Shown: positions 57,761 through 64,000 of the stretch, piece after piece
Layout of the letters: each line of letters starts with the position of its first letter
Numbering within the stretch: position 1 is the stretch's first letter
Notes under the pieces: model-generated
Seen by the model: the letters and a program-made list of their open reading frames with translations, nothing else
Database searches by the model: none
Told to the model about the DNA's origin: nothing
Origin: Dryocosmus kuriphilus
Taxonomy: Eukaryota > Arthropoda > Insecta > Hymenoptera > Cynipidae
DNA length: 64,000 bases
NCBI GenBank assembly: GCA_038277395.1
Contig: CM076197.1
Location: 101,520,442 to 101,584,441, forward strand
Direction: 5' to 3'
Position numbers and translations under genes: made by a program

Positions 57761-58249
57761 GTTGCTAGCAGTGTTGACAAATCTACGGATTTTTCTTCAG
57801 ATCTGCAGAAATTTGGAGAAATCACGGATTTCTGAAGAATCTGAAGATATTCGATCGAAATTTGAAGATTTTTTTCAGTGCTACATGTTTTTTTATAGTT
57901 TGTACCAAATTTTCCAAATTAGCTAAAGGGAACTAATTGCAACTCGAAAACTTTAAAGGTTGAAGTTTTTAAAAGCTTCTAATAACTGTAAGTTTTGCGT
58001 TTGTGTTCCTTTATTCGTAAAAGAATAAAAAGCGAACAAAATACTAGGATTTTTATTTTAAGAAAAATCTAAAATAATGTAAAATTAGTTTAAAACTCTT
58101 CTACAAATAGTGATACAAAAAAGGAGATAAACCATAAACTTTCTCTTTAAAAGTAAAATATATTTTTAAAACTGAAACTAATGGTTTAAATATTTACAGG
58201 CTTCGAAGTGCTCCTTAAAAATCATTAAAATCTCTTGGAATATTTAGAA

Positions 58250-59770
58250 ATCGAAAAAATCCATTGAAATAAGTAAAAATTTGTTCATTTTTTTCGGAAT
58301 TTTTCTCATCTAAATCTTGTAATCTACTTTTCTTGCGAAATTGACAATTTTTTCTAATTTCTTTTATATAATTCATAAATTATTCCAGAAAAATGGAAAT
58401 TTATTCATATTTTAAAAAAAATTTTACATTTCAATCATGAAATATACTTTTCCAATATAATCGGCAATGTTTACCAATTCTTGTCCAATTTTTCTTACAC
58501 AATTTTGGAAATTATTCTACTAAAATAAAAATTTATTCATTTTTTTTTAGAATTTTTTCCATTTAAATTATAATTTCAACTGTTTCTGCAAAACTGAAAT
58601 ATTTTGTTCAATTTTTCTTATAAAATTTTTAGAAACTATTCTAGCAAAATAAAAATTTACAAATTTTTTTTTCGTAATTTTCCCATTTTATTCATGAAAT
58701 ATAATTCTCCTATAAAATTGTCGATTTTTACCAATTCTCGTCTAATTTCTCATATACAATTTTAGAAACTATTCCAACAAAGTGAAATTTTATTCGTTTT
58801 TTTTTTAAATTTTTTTTCGTTTAAATCTTCAAGTGTAAGTTCGAAGTGTTCTATGTAAACAAAAAAAGTAACAAAAAAGTATTATCTAAAAATAATTTAA
58901 AATTCCTCAAAAAAAAAAAAAAAATAAATAAATTCAATTGTTTCCCAGAAGTTTTCTAGAAATCTCCTATTATCCCTTTTATAATGATTAGAAATCGCAG
59001 ATATCCTATAGTCTCTATAAATTCGCTTAAACCCATTAAACTCTCTTGAATTCTTAGAAATCGAAAAACCCCTTTGAAATAAGTAAAAAAAATTTCATTT
59101 TTTCTTTTAAATCATGAAATCTACTTTTCCTGCGAAACTGACCATTTTTTTTCAATTTCATCAACACAATTTGAAAATTATTGCAGTAAAATAGAAATGT
59201 ATTCATTTTTTAAAAGAATTTTTTACATTTCGATCATGAGTTATACTTTTCCAACAAAATTGGCAATTTTTACCAAATTTTGTTCAATTTTTCTTACACA
59301 ATTTTGGAAATTATTCTAGCAGAATAAAAATTTGTTCATTTTCTTCGAGATTTTTTTCATTGAAATTATGAAGTCTACTTTCTCTGCAAAATTTACCATT
59401 CTATCCAATTTTTCCCATACAGCTTTGAAAATTATCCAAGAAAAATATTAATTTATTCATTTTTTTCGTTAGTTTTTCCTTTTAAATCATGCAATATACT
59501 TTTCGTATAAAACCGGCAATTTTCACTAACTTTTGTTCAATTTTTCTTATGCAGTTTTATAAATTATTCTAGCAAAATAAAAATTTATTAATTCTTTCCG
59601 GAATTTTTCCATTTTATTCATGATATATAATTTTCCTACAAAATTGTCAATTTTTACCAATTACTGTCCAATTTATCGTATACAATTTTGGAAATTATTC
59701 CTGCAAAAAAAAAAAATAAACCTATTCATTTTTTTTGGAATTGTTTTCCATTTAAATCATGAAATGTAAG
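58250..59770 (+). repeat. ~130-bp degenerate tandem repeats inside the hAT element
   Basis: Landmarks of the type caattttggaaattattcta followed by caaaataaaaatttattcat recur near 58370, 58500, 58625, 58757, 59170, 59296, 59415, 59550 and 59688. A larger period of about 0.8-0.9 kb is suggested by paired landmarks (cgaaaaa...ttgaaataagtaaa at 58250/59065; gtaagttcgaagtgtt at 58845/59767). Confidence 0.7.
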
Positions 59771-59849
59771 TTCGAAGTGTTTTATGGATCTAGAAAATGT
59801 ATCACAAAAGTACCACATAAAATTAATTTAAAATACCTTGAAAATAAAA

Positions 59850-61190
59850 CAAATTCAATTTACTTCCAAATTAGAAATCATAGAAAAATCTTTAGCATCC
59901 CTTGAAACCTTTGGAAATTATAAAAATTATTGTCCTATTAAAATAAGTAGAAATCATTCTAAGTCCGTGAAAATAAATGTAATTGTTAGAGATTTTATAA
60001 AATCCTTTATATCTTTTAAAATTCCTTGAAATCTACGGAAATCGTAAAAAAAATTGAAATAAATTACTACAAAATTTTGTGAACTCCCTTGAAATTTTTA
60101 AAACCTCTTGGAAACCTTTGGAATGAGTAAATATCTCCAAACCTTTCAAATCTTTTGAAATACCTAAAAATCCTTTGAAATCTTTGGAAATATTGTAAAA
60201 TTATTTAAAATTACAATACTTTTTGAAATTCCTTGAAATTTTTAGTATCTTTTGAAATTCTTCGGAAACCTTTCAACTAATTTCATATATTTAAAATCCT
60301 CTGTAATTTTTATAGCTCCTTTATATCCTTTGAAATCGTTGAGATTATTTAAAATCCCTTGAATATAAATTAAACTAAACTTATTGAATTTTTCTTTAAA
60401 AACCCTTTTAAGCCACTAGAAATTTTTGAAGTTTCCGGAAATACTTGGAGATTCAATAAAATTCTTTAAATTTCGTGGAATTCCTTGAAATATTTTAGCA
60501 CGTCCTGAAATCTTTGGAAATCGTAAAAATTCATTGAAATAAGTAGAAATCGTTTGAAATCTCTTGAAATATTTGAATTCTTGGAAATTCAAAAAAATTC
60601 TTTAAATTTTTTGGAATTCCTTGCAACACATTCAAATCTTTTAAAATCTTTGGAAATACTACAAAGTTCTTTGAAATCCCTTGAAATTCTTTTTAGTCCG
60701 TTAAAATACTTTAAAAGCTTCAGAATCTTTGGAAATAACTTAAAATCCCAAAACATTCATTGAAATAACTTTAGATCCTAGATAGTCCTTTGAAATCTCT
60801 TGAAATTTCTTAAAATTTCCCGAAATGCTTGGAAATCTTTGAATTCCTCTAAAATCTCTTCAAGTTTCTGGAAATCTTAGGAACTTCCTTGAAACCGTTG
60901 AAATTCCTTAAATTTAGTGGAAATGTTTGGAAATCTATAGAAATCTTTCAAAATTGAATAAATTATTTTGAAGTATCTTAAAATCCATGAAAATCCCTCG
61001 AAATCCGTTGAACTATTTTAAAATCCGGTGATATGTTTGGAAATCTTGGAGATCTTTGAAGTCATTTGAAATTCCGTAAACTTTTTAGGATGTCTGACGA
61101 AATGGCTTAAAGTCCTTGGAAATTCTTTAGAATCCTTTGAAATCCCTTGAAATTTATTGAAATCCGTTGATGTATTTAAAATCTTTCGAA
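59850..61190 (+). repeat. Short-period gaaatcctttgaaatctttg-type repeats
   Basis: About 1.3 kb made of degenerate 10-20-bp units around ttgaaat/ggaaat, lacking a strict period. Open frames here (for example 60554-60763) are by-products. Confidence 0.75.
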
Positions 61191-61847
61191 AACCAATTAC
61201 CCTGAATTTGGTTAACTTAGTATGCTTTATCTAAACAAAATTGAAACTTGTTGGTGCAATCAATTTTTTATATCACTTTACTGAAAAAAGTAGCTTTTCA
61301 TTGAAAAAAGTATGAAAAACGTAAAAAAGTGTGGAATTTAGAAACCAAAACTCATATATATTTTAATTTAAAAAAATAATTAGTTCTTTCAGCACAAATT
61401 ATTTCCAATTCGTATTCTGTTGTTCAATTTATAAGAATACTTGCGGTATTTGCAACTTGAATAGTTGTATTTCACAATAGCATTGTGAATATTATTAAAA
61501 ATGGGCCTTTAAAATCTGAAGATTTTTTTAAAAGATCTGAAGACATTTTCCAAAAAAGTGTGGAGATTTCTGAAGAATAATCTGGAAAATCTGAAGACTT
61601 CTATTATGGCAACCTGGCAACACTGGTTGCTAGCACCCCACTGTCCACTTGTACTTGAGGTACACGACGAATTTATCGAAACTGAACGACGGATGAAGAC
61701 CAATTGATTTTACAACGACGGACTTCCGAGTTCACGGAAGATCTGATGGAAACTGAACTGACAAAGTTGACGGGCCTATTCGATCGTAGGTCCGGGTCAG
61801 CAATTTGATGACCGCGCAGCGGAGGCAGACAGGACTGACGAGATGCA

Positions 61848-63135
61848 CGAGGTGTGTTCAAAAAGTAAGGTGACTTTTCAAATTTCGCGGGCTGCGTACA
61901 TTCGATTTTCATATTTTTTTTATTCTTTATTGGTGCACTTGTCCCGAACATATGTGCACAGTTTCAAGTATATAACATTTCTAGTATTTTTGTGAGACGC
62001 GTAAAGGTTAGAAGTGTTTGGTGTGATCTTCGATTTTCTGCTGTCGAAAAAAATGGATCAGAGAACTTGCATCAAATTTTGTGTAAAAAATGGAATTAAG
62101 TGCTCCAAAATACTTGAAATGTTGAGTGTGTCACACGGTGAGTCTACTTTGAGCAAAAAAAATGTTTATAAGTGGTACAGACTCTTCCAAGAAGGCCGAG
62201 AAGACACCAATGACGAATCTCGCTCTGGACGCCCCAGCACGTCAATAAATGATGAAAGCGCTGAAGAGGTGAAGAATATGGTGTTGGGGAATCGTCGAAT
62301 CACTGTTAGAGAAGTTGCTGAAGACGTCGGCATCTCGGTTGGCTTGTGCCATGCAATTTTTTCCGATGTTTTGGGCATGAAACGTGTGGCAGCGAAATTT
62401 GTTCCGAAACTGCTTAATTTTGACCAAAAGAACGGTCGAATGAGCATCGCTCAGGAGCTGTTAAATGACGTCAATAATGATCCTGACATGCTCAAAAGGG
62501 TTATAACTGGTGACGAATCATGGTTATACGGTTATGACATCGGAACCAAAGCCCAATCGTCCCAGTGGAAGACCCCCGAAGAGCCAAGACCGAAAAAAGC
62601 ACGTCAAGTTCGATCAAATGTCAAGGTTTTGCTCACTGTTTTTGTTCGATTACCGTGGCGTAGTACATCAAGAGTTCTTACCACAAGGTCGCACGGTCAA
62701 CAGGGAGTACCTTCAAGTTATGCGCCGTTTGCGAGAAGCAATACGACAAAAGCGTCCGGAATTGTGAAAAAACAATTCATGGCTTTTGCATCACGATAAT
62801 GCACCTGCTCACTCATCGTTGCTTGTGCGTGACTTTTTCGCCAAAGCAAAACCACAATCATGCCTCAGCCACCATATTCACCAGATTTGGCCCCCTGCGA
62901 CTTTTTCCTGTTCCCAAAACTGAAGAGACCCCTGAAAGGACGGAGATTTGCAACGATTGAGGAGATAAAGAATGCATCGTTGGAAGAACTCAAGGCTATA
63001 CCAAAAAGTGATTATCAGAAGTGCTTCGAGGATTGGAAAAAGCGTTGGCACAAGTGTGTTATATCTAATGAGGGTTACTTTGAAATATTTTTTCGTAAAA
63101 ATTAAAAAGTCACCTTATTTTTTTAACACACCTCG
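61848..63135 (+). mobile_element. Mariner element C (decayed)
   Basis: Same family as element A: inverted ends CGAGGTGTGTTCAAAAAGTA at left and CGAGGTGTGTTAAAAAAATA as the reverse complement of the right. TA follows the right end (63136-63137); the left flank is CA, a mutated TA. Length 1288 bp. Less decayed than A. Confidence 0.92.
62053..63105 (+). pseudogene. Mariner transposase pseudogene (element C)
   Basis: The ATG at 62053 (MDQRTCIKFCVKNGIK) opens a DD34D mariner transposase of normal length. The helix-turn-helix part is intact. The first Asp is in TGDESW (about 62512) and the second in HHDNAPAH (about 62798). The third lies in LAPCDFFLFPKLK (about 62900) within the last open segment (62860-63105). 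Lesions: a one-base G insertion near 62641, a TGA at about 62766 where element A has TGG, and a one-base deletion near 62845. It differs from element B throughout (for example KKMDQRTCI in place of VDFRDQRAN). Confidence 0.9.
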
Positions 63136-63137
63136 TA

Positions 63138-63584
63138 TGAGTCGGACCACCGATTAACAAAGACTGACTACGACAATCCGCACCACCGATTACCAAAGAC
63201 TGACCAGGATTAGGGAGACTCGGTTCCTTTTAAAGGAAGGTGATTTCCTACCCCTGCTGATTAGTTTTCGGTGGCTCATACAATGAGTTCGTTTCTTGAT
63301 TGATACAAATTACTTTAAAGTGCTTCTTAATTTAACAGTAAGGAGAATTTGCCGATTTTGTGTCGCCAACAATTTAATCTTCTCAGATAGCACAAGTCCT
63401 GGTGATTGGATCCAATTTCATCCAATTTCCATGTTCGTCCAAATAACTTTGAAGACGCTGTTATTGATTATTTTTATGTGCGCCAAAAAATACTATCGTG
63501 ACTCATCTTTTTATAAATTATAATATAAGGTGGCATACCATACATAAGTCACAATTTCTATGTTATAGTAGTATCTTTTTTGTT
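63138..63584. other. No gene recognised
   Basis: Includes two copies of a short direct repeat after the mariner (caccgattaacaaagactga at 63149 and caccgattaccaaagactga at 63183). An open frame at 63296-63523 has no recognisable domain. Confidence 0.45.
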
Positions 63585-63960
63585 ATCATCGGTTGAAAAA
63601 TAAGAAAAATTGAGGAAATTTTGGTTTTTAGACTGTGCTGGAATGCACAGTTGGTAGAGCATTCGTCTGGCAAACAAAAGTTCCTGGGTTCGGATCCCAG
63701 CGGAGCTGAAAGGCGTCCTTTTTTTCACAGAAAATTTTAATTTAATTTCTTATAGAAAATAATGTCCATCTCATCGTAGAAAAGTAAATATTCTCGAAGA
63801 TTTAATTAGTCAGTTGGGTTGGAACGTTAGATTTCTAATTTTCAAATGGTCAAACGAAATCTTCCGTTAATGATGTTTTTTGGTTTTAAGAGGTTGAAAA
63901 ATGAAAAAAATGGGGAAATTTCGTTTTTTTTAGACCCCGTGCTGGAATCCTCTCTTTCAC
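63585..63960 (+). repeat. Direct repeat pair around a tRNA-like sequence
   Basis: A ~70-bp block (ggttgaaaaat..., gg(a/g)gaaatttt/cg..., tagac...gtgctggaat) occurs at 63590-63653 and again at 63890-63950. In the first copy it is followed by the tRNA-like sequence. This may be part of a SINE or other short interspersed repeat. Confidence 0.5.
63640..63712 (+). tRNA. tRNA-like sequence (possible tRNA-Ala GGC pseudogene or SINE head)
   Basis: Has a box A-like gcacagttggtagagca, a 7-base loop CTGGCAA with anticodon GGC after T, and a T-arm CTGGGTTCGGATCCCAG with canonical box B. The anticodon stem has one mismatch. The acceptor ends (gtgctgg and cggagct) do not pair, so I take it as a pseudogene or tRNA-derived repeat rather than a working tRNA. 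Confidence 0.45.
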
Positions 63961-64000
63961 AGTAAAAGAAAGGAATCGATTTAGGACTAAAGTCGGTATT

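Larger units (their letters stand above)
57769..61625. mobile_element. Non-autonomous hAT-type element filled with tandem repeats
   Basis: An 8-bp GTTGCTAG lies directly outside both ends (57761-57768, 61626-61633). The left end is CAGTGTTGACA and the reverse complement of the right end is CAGTGTTGCCA. The 8-bp duplication and CAGTG-type TIR are characteristic of hAT transposons. Both subterminal regions are rich in agatctgaaga/tcttcagat motifs in opposite orientation (57790-57870, 61515-61605), plausible transposase-binding sites. No transposase remnant is visible in the 3.86 kb. Confidence 0.8.

Noticed and set aside
1..64000. Viral or toxin genes
   Set aside because: No capsid, envelope, viral polymerase or toxin-like open frame recognised; all reverse transcriptase signals belong to Penelope-like or LINE elements.

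Overview
This is repeat-dominated, AT-rich eukaryotic nuclear DNA. It has degenerate spliceable genes, TA-flanked mariner elements, Penelope-like elements (PLEs), a Transib element, Helitron remnants, a hAT element with an 8-bp target duplication and LINE remnants. This transposon mix and the element relationships point to an arthropod, most probably an insect. A hymenopteran is plausible, but I cannot fix species or order from the sequence. I see no bacterial operons, no CRISPR array and no viral gene.

Layout. 0-7 kb: a decayed mariner (590-1914), a TA-flanked MITE (2687-3240), an inverted-repeat element (4133-4951), a Transib-like MITE with 5-bp CGCCG target duplication (5100-5946) and a copy of a repeat family I call X (about 6056-6910). 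7.9-9.9 kb: short direct and inverted repeats, with a Helitron remnant (9237-9862) inserted in one of them. 9.85-16.8 kb: a 3.46-kb tandem duplication. 16.96-18.29 kb: a mariner with an uninterrupted 352-residue transposase, the best preserved gene here.

18.32-31.86 kb is one nested structure. A Transib element (RAG1-related transposase, broken by two frameshifts and a stop) has unusually long (~1 kb) terminal inverted repeats. A ~1.7-kb X-family copy sits in its left arm. A ~6.1-kb insertion sits in its right arm and carries two PLE copies arranged 5' to 5', each ending in a hammerhead-ribozyme-like motif. A third, decayed PLE follows at 32.4-34.4 kb, then an internally deleted LINE (34957-36810) with a 16-bp target duplication that keeps ORF1 but lacks nearly all of ORF2.

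37-47 kb: mostly anonymous DNA with a ~1.05-kb TIR element (38879-39928), a 31-bp minisatellite of about 53 units enclosed by ~330-bp inverted repeats (about 42555-44995) and a second Helitron remnant (45590-45962). 47-57 kb: inverted-repeat remnants, the only convincing host gene (two coding exons, 48894-49442, 116 residues, not recognised), a fourth PLE (51445-53354) and the 3' end of an RTE-like LINE (55376-56065). 57.8-61.6 kb: a hAT-type element filled with tandem repeats. 61.8-63.1 kb: a third mariner, decayed. A tRNA-like sequence at 63.64-63.71 kb lies in a repeat at the right edge.

The genes do not form a pathway. The window is a record of successive transposon insertions whose order can often be read from target duplications, an empty-site paralogue and nesting.
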